Shown here piece by piece: positions 8,539 to 16,865 of a DNA stretch of 64,000 nt. Both the position numbers and the translations under genes were made by a program. The notes beneath the pieces are model-generated. The model made no database searches and was not told where the DNA came from. It was given only the letters and a program-made list of their open reading frames with translations. The stretch is taken from the NCBI GenBank assembly GCA_964593925.1, contig CAZQKM010000003.1:1-64000 (forward strand). Direction: 5' to 3'. The first letter of the stretch is position 1, and each line of letters begins with the position of its first letter. Source of the stretch: Oleidesulfovibrio sp964593925 (GTDB lineage: Bacteria; Desulfobacterota; Desulfovibrionia; Desulfovibrionales; Desulfovibrionaceae).

Positions 8539-9591
8539 CTATGCAGTGATTGCTGCGGCTTTCAGCTGTCCGCAGGCAGCATTGATATCAGCCCCCTTGC
8601 TTTTGCGTAGTGTGGCAGTGATGCCTTTTGACCATAGGTATTGTTCAAAGGCTTGTATCCTGGCCTGGGTGGGGGCCTGGTATGGTTCGTGCTCATCCCC
8701 TGAAGGATTATAGACAATGAGGTTGAGCTTGGCTTTGGTATGTGAGAGCAGACGTACCAATTCTCGCGCATGGGTGGGAGAGTCGTTTACCTCTCCCAGT
8801 AGTAAGTATTCAAAGGTAATACGCTCGCGTGCCTTTAGGGGGTAGGTACGCAATGACTGCATCAGATCATCAAGATGCCATTGGGCGGCCTTGGGCATTA
8901 TCTGCTCGCGTAGCGCTTGGGTCGGGGCATGGAGCGAAACTGCCAGAAAGGCAAGCCCGCTCTCACCTAATGTGCGTAGCCCCTGAGGGTTGACGCCGCA
9001 TGTGGACACTGTAATACGGCGCGGCGAAAAGAGCAGTCCCAGATTGTCATTCAGGGTGCGCAGGCTGCGCATGACTTCCGGCAGGTTCAGCATGGGCTCG
9101 CCCATACCCATGAACACCACATTGCGTAGTATGGGGCGTTCAGCAATATCCTTGAGGTAAGCTCGGGCTACCAAAACCTGCCCCAGAATTTCAGCCATGG
9201 TCATGTTGCGTTCAAATCCTAGCTTGCCCGTGGCACAGAACGTACAGCCCATGGTGCAGCCAACCTGGCAGGAAAGGCACTGGGTAATCCTGCCTCGAGA
9301 GCCGGGTATGAGTACTGTTTCTACCAACGCTTCGTCTTCAAGACGCAGAAGCAGTTTGACTGTGCCGTCCTGGCTGGTTCGGGTGTGCTCAATGCTGGGC
9401 CACACAATGCGGGCGTGTGTATGGAGCAAGGCGCGAGTGGCTTTTGAAACGTTGGTCATCTGGTCAAAATCATGCACATACTTATTCCATATCCACTGCC
9501 ATATCTGGCGAGCGCGAAATGGTTTTTCTCCCATCGTGTCAACGAGAAAATGCTCAAGTTCTTCCAGCGTCAGATTTAAAATATTGACCAT
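8539..9591 (-). CDS. rlmN: Dual-specificity 23S rRNA/tRNA adenine-C2 methyltransferase RlmN
   Basis: RlmN is a radical SAM enzyme that methylates C2 of A2503 in 23S rRNA and A37 of some tRNAs. The radical SAM cysteines are in CTMGCTFC (CX3CX2C). The segments VFMGMGEPMLN and RRITVSTCGV match the family, and the methyl-carrying cysteine is likely the C-terminal one in ADINAACGQL. The frame starts 14 codons earlier, but ATG 9591 has GGAG at 7 bases and begins MVNILNLTLEELE. It gives 350 residues, normal for the family. It is the last gene of a minus-strand run, separated from the HD protein by a terminator. Confidence 0.95.
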   Translation of the reverse strand: MVNILNLTLEELEHFLVDTMGEKPFRARQIWQWIWNKYVHDFDQMTNVSKATRALLHTHARIVWPSIEHTRTSQDGTVKLLLRLEDEALVETVLIPGSRGRITQCLSCQVGCTMGCTFCATGKLGFERNMTMAEILGQVLVARAYLKDIAERPILRNVVFMGMGEPMLNLPEVMRSLRTLNDNLGLLFSPRRITVSTCGVNPQGLRTLGESGLAFLAVSLHAPTQALREQIMPKAAQWHLDDLMQSLRTYPLKARERITFEYLLLGEVNDSPTHARELVRLLSHTKAKLNLIVYNPSGDEHEPYQAPTQARIQAFEQYLWSKGITATLRKSKGADINAACGQLKAAAITA

Positions 9592-9736
9592 ATAGGTACT
9601 CCGGTACAGGGGCCTTCTGGCAGGGACTGCCACTGGGGTATGCCGGGCAGATCCGAGGAAGGACTGTTGCCGACACAGGATAACACGGTTTTTATGCGGA
9701 GAGAAAAGTATTGCGTTGTCGGAATTATAGGATATG

Positions 9737-9769
9737 CAAAAGGGGCCGGAAAGGAACGCTCACCGGCCC
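9737..9769 (-). terminator. Intrinsic terminator after the HD-domain protein gene
   Basis: On the minus strand, GGGCCGG and CCGGCCC (7 bp, 13-base loop) are followed by CTTTTG. It begins about 10 bases past the stop codon of the upstream gene. Confidence 0.6.
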
Positions 9770-9779
9770 GTGAGGCACA

Positions 9780-11099
9780 TCAGGGTGCCTGGGTTGTGTA
9801 GGCTTTTACGTATTCCACTGCTTCTGCCATGCTCGTGACTTCGCCTGCAACCTGTGCCTGTAGCAATGCATCGCGGATGACGCCCACATGCGGACCAGGC
9901 TTGAGGCCGGTGAATTCCATGATTTCGTTGCCGTTGAGCAATGGCTCAAGCATTTGTTCGGGGGTCTCTGCCCGCTCAAGATACTTCATGTTGTGGTTAA
10001 AGTGTGTGTAGTTGCCATTGTAGGCCTTGATATCGGCTCGGGCCATTTCAATGAGCCGTGGGTATTCGTCAAGCGCTTTGAAGCGCCGGATGCCTTTATC
10101 CGTGAGCATGAAATGAAAACGCATATGGTAGCGCACCAAGTGGCAGATCAGGTCAATGTCTTCTGGTAAAAAATGCAGCCGGCGCAGTATCTTGCGGGTT
10201 ATTTTGGCGCCAATGCGGTGGTGCTGGTAAAAGGTCCACTTACCGTCATAGAACTCTGCGGCATAGAGTTTGCCAACGTCGTGGAACATCGTGGCTACAG
10301 TGCCGCGCCAGTCATAAGGCAGTTCTTCCGGGTAACGGCGTACGCATTCGATGGTATGCTTAAGTACGGTCTCTTCATGGCCATCATGCGCGCGTATCTG
10401 TGTGACGCGGTGCAAGGCCGCCAGCTCGGGGATAAGGCCGTGCAGAAGTTGTGAATCAAAAAGTAGTTGCAGAAATTTATACATATTTTCTGCTTCTACC
10501 TTGCGCCATTCGTTCATGATTTCCGTTACCGGGGTATAGTCAAGTATGCGGCTTGCATTGCGGACAATGGCCATCCATGAGTTGGGCTCAATGGGCAGGT
10601 CAAAGTTGGCGGCAATGCGCAAGGCGCGTATACCGAGCAGGTACGAGCGGCCCAACGTTTCATCGGGGAGTCCTTCAAAACAGACCTTGCCGCGGGTAAA
10701 ATCTGCAAAACCGGGATATCTTTCGGTAGAGTTGGGAATATACGGGCATGCCAGAGAAGAGGGCAATATGCCTTTGGCCTCAAGACGACGCAACATGCTT
10801 GGCGTTATACGAGACAGGGTCGTCTCAGGGCGGGAAGATTCTTCGGTGTCGGTACGATAAAAGCGGAACAGCGTGCTGCCTTCGCGCAGGATACCCACAA
10901 CGCCTTCTTCGGTGGAGCTTTCAAAACCGGGAAATATCTTGCCAAGCTCCATGTAGTTAGGCTCGCAAGCGATATCCACCTCACTGTAGTCCTGGTCAAA
11001 CAGTTCGGACTGCAGCTGGGTATTGACCACATAGGCATCGTAACCGTTGCGCATGATGGCCTTGCAGATACCAATGGCGTCTTTGAAGGGTTGGGTCAT
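9780..11099 (-). CDS. HD-domain protein of the tRNA nucleotidyltransferase/poly(A) polymerase family
   Basis: This 439-residue protein has the fold order of CCA-adding enzymes: N-terminal nucleotidyltransferase-like head, RNA-binding middle (SYLLGIRALRIAANFDL about residues 150-170) and an HD phosphohydrolase domain (about 240-350; TMFHDVGK, then HHRIGA). The head is odd. Class II enzymes carry GGxVRD and DxD motifs, whereas this sequence has NGYDAYVVN and EVDIA, so the nucleotide loop looks lost. A real CCA-adding role is therefore doubtful; a phosphohydrolase role is more likely. A very strong AAGGAGG lies 5 bases before the ATG. It follows pyrC by 108 bases on the same strand. Confidence 0.8.
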   Translation of the reverse strand: MTQPFKDAIGICKAIMRNGYDAYVVNTQLQSELFDQDYSEVDIACEPNYMELGKIFPGFESSTEEGVVGILREGSTLFRFYRTDTEESSRPETTLSRITPSMLRRLEAKGILPSSLACPYIPNSTERYPGFADFTRGKVCFEGLPDETLGRSYLLGIRALRIAANFDLPIEPNSWMAIVRNASRILDYTPVTEIMNEWRKVEAENMYKFLQLLFDSQLLHGLIPELAALHRVTQIRAHDGHEETVLKHTIECVRRYPEELPYDWRGTVATMFHDVGKLYAAEFYDGKWTFYQHHRIGAKITRKILRRLHFLPEDIDLICHLVRYHMRFHFMLTDKGIRRFKALDEYPRLIEMARADIKAYNGNYTHFNHNMKYLERAETPEQMLEPLLNGNEIMEFTGLKPGPHVGVIRDALLQAQVAGEVTSMAEAVEYVKAYTTQAP

Positions 11100-11207
11100 T
11101 CTTCCTCCTTATGCATATGCTGACGTATGCCGAGCATGTTCCCTGTCTTGGCTAGGTGTAACGTATTGTCGTCACGAGTGGACACAGGTAAAAAATTGTA
11201 ACTACCC

Positions 11208-12488
11208 TCAGGCAATCTTATGTCCTCCCAGCCAATGGGCAGTGAGTCTACCCGTAAGCTGCCAGCCGGTAAAGGGGGTATTTTTTCCTTTGGAATGCAT
11301 GTGCTGCGGGTCAACAGTCCACTCTGCTGCGGGGTCAAACAGAAAAAAGTCCGCAGGGGCACCAGGAGTGAAGTGGTTCACCGGCAGGTGAAATAATGCC
11401 CCTGGGGTATGGCACCACAAGCGTACCATATCTTTTTCAGTCAAAACCCCTTCCTGCACGAGGCGCCAAGTCAGCGCTACAGCGGTGTCAAGCCCTGAAA
11501 TACCGTTGGGGGCTTCGTCCAGAGGGGTTTCTTTTTCGTGGGCAGCATGGGGCGCATGGTCAGTGACTAAAATGTCAATGACGCCTTCCTGCACTGCACG
11601 CCGCATGGCAGCCACATCATCAGGAGTGCGTAAAGGGGGGTTGACCTTGGCTGCGGTGGAGTAGTGTTCAAGGGCACGATCATCCAGCAAGAGATAGTGA
11701 GGGCAGGTTTCTGCGGTGACCTTGACCCCGCGGTTTTTTGCCCAGGCAATGAGCTCTACGGATTGACGGCAGCTTATGTGTGCAAGGTGGACAGGGATAT
11801 CAAGGTATTCTGCGAGCAGGATATCCCGGGCTACATGCATGGCCTCTGCCACGACAGGCTGCCCTTTTACCCCTAGTTGCCCGCTGATGAGCCCTTCATT
11901 CATATGTGTGCCGCGGGCAAGGGTGGAATCTTCGCAGTGATCAATAACAATTTTACCAAGGTCCACGGCATATTCCATGCAGCGGCGGAACATTTCTGCA
12001 CTGTCGACTGGGGCACCGTCATTGGAAAATGCCACGCATCCGGCTGCTGCAAGCTCTGCCATGGGGGCGAGCTCTTGTCCTTTAAGGCCTTTGGTTGCCG
12101 CCCCCACGGGATGAATGCGGGGGCCGTGGGGCCAAGCCTTTTGCGCTCGCTCAAGCATGTGGGTTGTCACAGAAGCGTTATCATTCACAGGGCTGGTGTT
12201 TGCCATGGGCAGCAAGGCCCCAAAACCGCCGTGTGCTGCCGCGGCAAGGCCAGAGGCAATATCTTCTTTATATTCAAAACCGGGTTCGCGCAGGTGCACA
12301 TGGCAGTCAATAAGGCTTGGAAAGATATGTTGTCCTGCTGCATGAACCACACAGCCCTCCACAGGCGGTGCTGCCGTGTCATGATCGACAACAGAGGTAA
12401 TGGTTCCCTCGTTGACAGTGACATCCACGGCACGCCCCAACAGCAGGGCATTGGCAATGAACAATGTATCGGAATGGTGTCCAGTCAT
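11208..12488 (-). CDS. pyrC: Dihydroorotase
   Basis: Dihydroorotase closes carbamoyl aspartate to dihydroorotate, the third step of pyrimidine synthesis, in the cytoplasm. The zinc-binding DCHVHLREPG (about residues 61-70), the PMANTSPVND segment and the catalytic-Asp segment VTDHAPHAAHEKE (about 303-315) are all present. The 426-residue length fits the multifunctional-type bacterial enzyme. Its ATG overlaps the pyrB stop in a TAATG junction, so translation is coupled. In many bacteria such a DHOase forms a complex with aspartate carbamoyltransferase, and the tight coupling fits that. Confidence 0.95.
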   Translation of the reverse strand: MTGHHSDTLFIANALLLGRAVDVTVNEGTITSVVDHDTAAPPVEGCVVHAAGQHIFPSLIDCHVHLREPGFEYKEDIASGLAAAAHGGFGALLPMANTSPVNDNASVTTHMLERAQKAWPHGPRIHPVGAATKGLKGQELAPMAELAAAGCVAFSNDGAPVDSAEMFRRCMEYAVDLGKIVIDHCEDSTLARGTHMNEGLISGQLGVKGQPVVAEAMHVARDILLAEYLDIPVHLAHISCRQSVELIAWAKNRGVKVTAETCPHYLLLDDRALEHYSTAAKVNPPLRTPDDVAAMRRAVQEGVIDILVTDHAPHAAHEKETPLDEAPNGISGLDTAVALTWRLVQEGVLTEKDMVRLWCHTPGALFHLPVNHFTPGAPADFFLFDPAAEWTVDPQHMHSKGKNTPFTGWQLTGRLTAHWLGGHKIA

Positions 12489-13444
12489 TAGAGGTCTCCT
12501 GCATCTTTGCGAGTTGCGTGTAAGAACAGAATGGCCATGCGCATGGCAACGCCGGAAGCCACCTGGTCAAGTACAAGGCTTTGTTGCGCATCTGCAAGGG
12601 CAGAGGCGATTTCGACCCCCCGATTCATGGGGCCAGGATGCAACACCTTGGCATGGGGTGAGGCATTTTGCAGATGATGCGGGCAAAGGCAGTAACGTGC
12701 AGCGTATTCACGCAGATCGGGTAGCAAGCCGGCCTGTTGGCGTTCCAGTTGCAGGCGCAGGGCCATAACGGCGTCCACGCCCTGCACTGCTTTATCAAGG
12801 GTATCAAAAATGTCTACGGGCCATGTGTGTATGCCGGCAGGCAGTAGCGTACGGGGTGCGCATACACGCACTTTGACGCCCAGCATGGTAAGCAGGTGGA
12901 CATTGGAGCGGGCCACACGGCTGTGGGCGACATCGCCTAGGATGAGCAAGGTCTTGCCTTTGAAATGTCCGCCCCATGCGCGGTTGAGCGAAAAGGTATC
13001 AAGCAGAGCCTGCGTAGGGTGGGCATGCCAGCCATCTCCCGCATTGACCACAGAACAGTCCAGCCGTTTTGCCAAAAATTGCGCTGCACCGCTGGATGTA
13101 TGGCGGATGACGATGACATCCGGTGACATGGCTTGCAGTGTCAGAGCCGTGTCTTTCAGGCTTTCACCCTTGGCTAGGCTGGAACCTGACTTGGCGAGTG
13201 AAAATGTATCTGCTGACAGGCGCTTGCCAGCCATATCAAAAGACGTTTTTGTCCGTGTACTGGGTTCAGAAAAAAAGAGAACAACGGTTTTGCCTTTGAG
13301 CGTGGGTACCTTTTTGACAGGGCGTTGGTTAACTTCATGAAACTGGCCGGCAAGGTCAAGCAGATGCCGGACGTCTTCTTTTGCCAGATGGGTAACATCC
13401 AGCAGGTCTTTGTGTGGCCAGATACGTCGATTGTGGTGTTGCAT
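12488..13444 (-). CDS. pyrB: Aspartate carbamoyltransferase catalytic subunit
   Basis: This enzyme condenses carbamoyl phosphate with aspartate, the committed step of pyrimidine synthesis. The carbamoyl-phosphate loop SEPSTRTKTSFD, the SLAKGESLKDT loop, HAHPTQALLD and the C-terminal LHPGPMNRGVEI are all intact. ATG 13444 yields 318 residues, normal for the catalytic chain. The frame continues to a TTG at 13501, overlapping the upstream gene, which seems less likely. No pyrI regulatory gene is next to it. It is coupled to pyrC and lies 48 bases behind an amidohydrolase gene. Confidence 0.95.
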   Translation of the reverse strand: MQHHNRRIWPHKDLLDVTHLAKEDVRHLLDLAGQFHEVNQRPVKKVPTLKGKTVVLFFSEPSTRTKTSFDMAGKRLSADTFSLAKSGSSLAKGESLKDTALTLQAMSPDVIVIRHTSSGAAQFLAKRLDCSVVNAGDGWHAHPTQALLDTFSLNRAWGGHFKGKTLLILGDVAHSRVARSNVHLLTMLGVKVRVCAPRTLLPAGIHTWPVDIFDTLDKAVQGVDAVMALRLQLERQQAGLLPDLREYAARYCLCPHHLQNASPHAKVLHPGPMNRGVEIASALADAQQSLVLDQVASGVAMRMAILFLHATRKDAGDL

Positions 13445-13491
13445 TGTATTGGGTCTCACTATGGGAATACATCCCGGTTCATGCCACGCGA

Positions 13492-14718
13492 TCAGTGGCA
13501 ATAGAAATCATCGGGAACCACGGCCCAACGGGCCAGCATGCCGGGCATAAGAGCCCCTAGGGAAGAAAGCCCCAGGGCCTGTGCGCCATTGACGGTCAAC
13601 ATGGATAACAGTGTTTTGGGGGCAAGCCCCCAGTGGTTACGTAGTGTACGGGCCTCGTTCCATAAATTCAGATCCTGATTCGATGCCAGGCTGTCTGTAC
13701 CCAGGCAGAGCAGCAGCCCGGCATGGATAAATGCCTCTACGGGGGCGCGCCCTGTGCCTATGGCATCATTGCTGCGCGGGCACAAGCATACGGCGGCGCC
13801 AGAGGATGCCAGCAGGCGAATATCCTGTGTGTCACATTGTACACAATGCACTGCCAAGACGCCTGTTTCCAGCAGGCCCAAGGCATGGGCATATGCCACG
13901 GGTGAGCGATACGGCGGTGTATAATCTGGTGGCAGGATGCGTTCTGCCAGAAAATTTTTAAACGCCCCTGTACCATGCAGCAACATATCCACCTCGCCTT
14001 CATGTTCTGCAAGATGGAAAGAAAAAGGACGATTGTGTGCCTGGCACCATGCTTTGGCAAGGGTAAGCATGCGCGGATGCGTAGAGTAGAGGGCATGTCC
14101 TGCGGGCATGGCATGGCGGTCAATCACCTCAGGGGGCAGGGTTTGCACTTCATCTGGCCATGGGGCCTCTTTAAATCGTGCATCATGCATGTGCCCAAAA
14201 CATTCAAGTAACAAGTGATATGAAAGCCCTGCGGCCTGAAGATGCTGATAGGCCGGATAAGGCGCATGGCAGGCAATATCTGCCACATGGGTTGTACCGG
14301 TATGGCGCATGCTTGCCACGGCATCCTGCATGGCCTGTGCATCCGGGCTACGGTCCTGCCGGATCAAGTCCTGTAGCCATGCGGTGAATCCTTTGCCAAG
14401 GCATGTCTTACCGCAAAGGTGGCTCAACTCCAAGTGAGAGTGGCAGTTAATCAGGCCGGGCACAAGGGTGACGCTACCGAGATCTTTCAGGGGAATGCCC
14501 GCCCGGCGCTTAAAGACGGCATAGGGTTCCACTGCAAGAATATGATCCTGCTGTACAATCAGAACACCATCTTCAAGTTCAGAGGGGGGCGGCTCTGCGA
14601 GGTGGGCATGCAAGGCAGGTATTGAGGCGGAGCCGAAATGGGCAGACGCGGCTGCTACTGCCAGTCGTTCCTGGCTCATGGTTATGATATGTTTCGCTCG
14701 AAAAGCGGTTGGTTTCAT
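13492..14718 (-). CDS. Amidohydrolase family metal-dependent deaminase
   Basis: This 408-residue protein belongs to the ATZ/TRZ-like branch of the amidohydrolase superfamily. Visible motifs are INCHSHLELSHL (metal site, about residue 90), HLAEHEGE (about 235), CPRSNDAIG (about 320) and GTDSLASN (about 342), the usual metal and substrate set. Members deaminate guanine, methylthioadenosine or aminodeoxyfutalosine. Since sulfate reducers of this type generally make menaquinone by the futalosine route, an aminodeoxyfutalosine deaminase role is possible but not shown by the sequence. It heads the pyrB-pyrC transcript, so a nucleobase-linked role is also plausible. The ribosome-binding site is weak and the start is uncertain. 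Confidence 0.8.
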   Translation of the reverse strand: MKPTAFRAKHIITMSQERLAVAAASAHFGSASIPALHAHLAEPPPSELEDGVLIVQQDHILAVEPYAVFKRRAGIPLKDLGSVTLVPGLINCHSHLELSHLCGKTCLGKGFTAWLQDLIRQDRSPDAQAMQDAVASMRHTGTTHVADIACHAPYPAYQHLQAAGLSYHLLLECFGHMHDARFKEAPWPDEVQTLPPEVIDRHAMPAGHALYSTHPRMLTLAKAWCQAHNRPFSFHLAEHEGEVDMLLHGTGAFKNFLAERILPPDYTPPYRSPVAYAHALGLLETGVLAVHCVQCDTQDIRLLASSGAAVCLCPRSNDAIGTGRAPVEAFIHAGLLLCLGTDSLASNQDLNLWNEARTLRNHWGLAPKTLLSMLTVNGAQALGLSSLGALMPGMLARWAVVPDDFYCH

Positions 14719-15116
14719 CGCCGAGGATGCCCTGTATATTTGTGTTATCGACAGTAAACAGACAAGGGACGCCGCAGGCGCATACCAAATCTGTGTATGA
14801 ACAAGGGCGGCAAATCAGGATACCGCGGTATTACACATGCACATATTCCCCCACTGCAAGGCAGGCATGCCATAAGCTGTCATGGCGGAGCCGCTTGCCA
14901 CTGCCTGATGATGAATGCATTGGCTTTTACCTATAACGTACAGCGTGGCATACGGCAATACCGGCTATACTGACCGTCCCTGCGTTGAAATGTTTTTTGC
15001 TTTTATTACAAATAAATGCCGAAATCCATGGCCAGGTTGCCGTGCGGTACTCCCGCTTGGGCTGGTGCCGCTCCCCAGGGCTTGCGGTATGGCTTTACGT
15101 GCTCTAAATAGACAGT
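14719..15116. other. Divergent intergenic region
   Basis: About 400 bases between the amidohydrolase gene and the WcbI-like gene. Both promoters should be here. AT-rich sequence occurs near 14988-15015 but no clean promoter, dyad or gene is seen. Confidence 0.4.
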
Positions 15117-15938
15117 ATGCAACAGGAGTTATGCCTCATCCACGCCAATTGCCAGGGCGATCCGCTGGCTTGGCTGCTCATGGCTTCACCGGAATTTGCC
15201 AACAGATTTGTGGTGCACAAGTATACAAATTATCGCTACGAAACCATACCGCCCCATGAGTTGGAAACATGCACGGTATTTTTATATCAGCACCTGGGCG
15301 CTAAATGGATGGAGCATGCCTCGGAGCATCTACTGGGGCGAGTGTCTCCTTCTGCGCAGGTACTCCGTTTGCCCAATATGTTTTTTAAAGGGTATTGGCC
15401 CCTGTGGACCAATCGTAGTCCTAGCGAATTTGGCGATATATATCTGGATTATCTTATAGATAAAGGTTTGGAAAAAAAAGAGATTTTATACCTGTACCTG
15501 CACACGGATCTGACGCGTAAATATGACCTTGCTGCAGTTTTTGAGACCTCGCTGCGGATGGAGCGCGAAAAAGAAGCGGGCACTGTGGTCCAGACTGTGG
15601 GCAGGGTTGAATCTGCATGGCGTACCAGCATGATATTTAATACGATTAACCACCCCGGGAGCGCCTTGTTGCTGCATGTTGCCAATGGCGTGCTGGATGC
15701 TCTTGGATTTTCCTTGCTGCCTGCCGGTGTGTGTGAAGCCATGCCGGACCCTTACCCCGACTTTATATTGCCAATCCACCCACAGGTAGCCGCATTTCAC
15801 AGGCTGCCTTTTGGACACGAGGAGTGGTTGTACCCTGTGTTTGGCAAGCGTAAAACATTTGCACAATATGCTGAGCACTATGTGGACTGTCGTCTGCTGG
15901 GCTTGGAGAGTTTAAGCGCGTATTTACATCTGGTATAG
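15117..15938 (+). CDS. WcbI-like polysaccharide biosynthesis putative acetyltransferase
   Basis: The N-terminus CLIHANCQGDPLAWLLMASP matches the WcbI family start, in which the NCQ motif lies in a CoA-binding, SGNH-like fold. A conserved second block is LRLPNMFFKGYWP (about residues 80-92), and the C-terminal part includes FGHEEWLYPVFGK. The founding member is a capsule-cluster acetyltransferase. Here the gene stands alone with no glycosyltransferases next to it, so the substrate is unknown. The 273-residue length is typical. The ribosome-binding site is weak. Confidence 0.72.
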   Translation: MQQELCLIHANCQGDPLAWLLMASPEFANRFVVHKYTNYRYETIPPHELETCTVFLYQHLGAKWMEHASEHLLGRVSPSAQVLRLPNMFFKGYWPLWTNRSPSEFGDIYLDYLIDKGLEKKEILYLYLHTDLTRKYDLAAVFETSLRMEREKEAGTVVQTVGRVESAWRTSMIFNTINHPGSALLLHVANGVLDALGFSLLPAGVCEAMPDPYPDFILPIHPQVAAFHRLPFGHEEWLYPVFGKRKTFAQYAEHYVDCRLLGLESLSAYLHLV

Positions 15939-15963
15939 GGCTTGGGGCGTTGCCATGGACGGG

Positions 15964-16830
15964 CTATGGTGTTGCCACCAGTGCGCCTGCATACCCCACG
16001 ACGCTATGATGGTCTCCCGTGAGTTGGCCAGAAGTGGTGTACTGCGTGATTGTTGCGTTGGAGGCTCCCAGCAGGCGGCACGCCACAAGCGCTGCTGTGA
16101 CCGGCAGCAGGCCGCACATGGAAATACGGTGTCTGCGCACAGTCCTGTACAGGCCTTCGGGGTCCAGGGCGGCGATGTGCTGTAGGGCCAGGGCGTCAAG
16201 GCGGCAAGCCTCTGCATGCGAGACAAAGTGGCTCATATCCGTGCTGGCAATCATGGCAAGCGGTCCTGTAATGGTGGGGGCTGCAATAAGGGCCGCCAGT
16301 GATTGACCTACGGCGTATAAGGTATCCGGGTCTGGATCGGCAATGGCTATGGGGACAATTTGCAGCGAGGAACAAGCTGATTGCAAAAAGGGCAGCAGCA
16401 CTTCCAGAGAGTGCTCGTCCTGGTGGGCGAGGGTGTCCGGCGTTGCCCGGGAGCATTGTCGGCAAAAGGCTTCTGCCAGGGGGGCATGCACAGGTACGTC
16501 CCCCAGTGGTGTACGCCATGCGCCATGGGGCCAGACGGCAACGCCTGCACCATTGCCGGTGTGATTGGGGCCCAGTAAAAAAAGAGTATGCGGCAGCCGG
16601 GCTTGTCCCAGTGTTTGCCCGGCCACAGCTCCAGAAAAATTGTACCCTGCGTGCGGGACCATGGCCAGTAAGGTATCCGAGGGCTGGTGACGGGGCGCGT
16701 CGGCCATGCAGGTTCTGGTAATGTGCTCAAGCTCTGTGGCAGAAGCGGGGTAGAATTGGCCTGCCACCTTGGGAAGGCGGAGCAATGAATCTCTGTGGGA
16801 GGTATCAGGAGGTGAGGGCATGACAGGCAT
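15964..16830 (-). CDS. amrB: AmmeMemoRadiSam system protein B (Memo family)
   Basis: This 288-residue protein of the Memo/AmrB family has a dioxygenase-like fold. Family motifs include the opening VAGQFYPASATELE, VPHAGYNFSGAVAG, LLGPNHTGNG and DEHSLEVLLPFLQ, with MIASTDMSHF later. ATG 16830 has GGAG at 6 bases; an in-frame TTG at 16851 is the upstream alternative. It begins 36 bases past the TPR protein gene on the same strand, so the two are likely co-transcribed. The AMMECR1 partner is encoded 36 kb away at 52.1 kb, and no radical SAM partner is in the window. The reaction is not established. Confidence 0.88.
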   Translation of the reverse strand: MPVMPSPPDTSHRDSLLRLPKVAGQFYPASATELEHITRTCMADAPRHQPSDTLLAMVPHAGYNFSGAVAGQTLGQARLPHTLFLLGPNHTGNGAGVAVWPHGAWRTPLGDVPVHAPLAEAFCRQCSRATPDTLAHQDEHSLEVLLPFLQSACSSLQIVPIAIADPDPDTLYAVGQSLAALIAAPTITGPLAMIASTDMSHFVSHAEACRLDALALQHIAALDPEGLYRTVRRHRISMCGLLPVTAALVACRLLGASNATITQYTTSGQLTGDHHSVVGYAGALVATP

Positions 16831-16865
16831 GGAATGCTCCAGAAGTCTCAATATACCGGGGTAGG

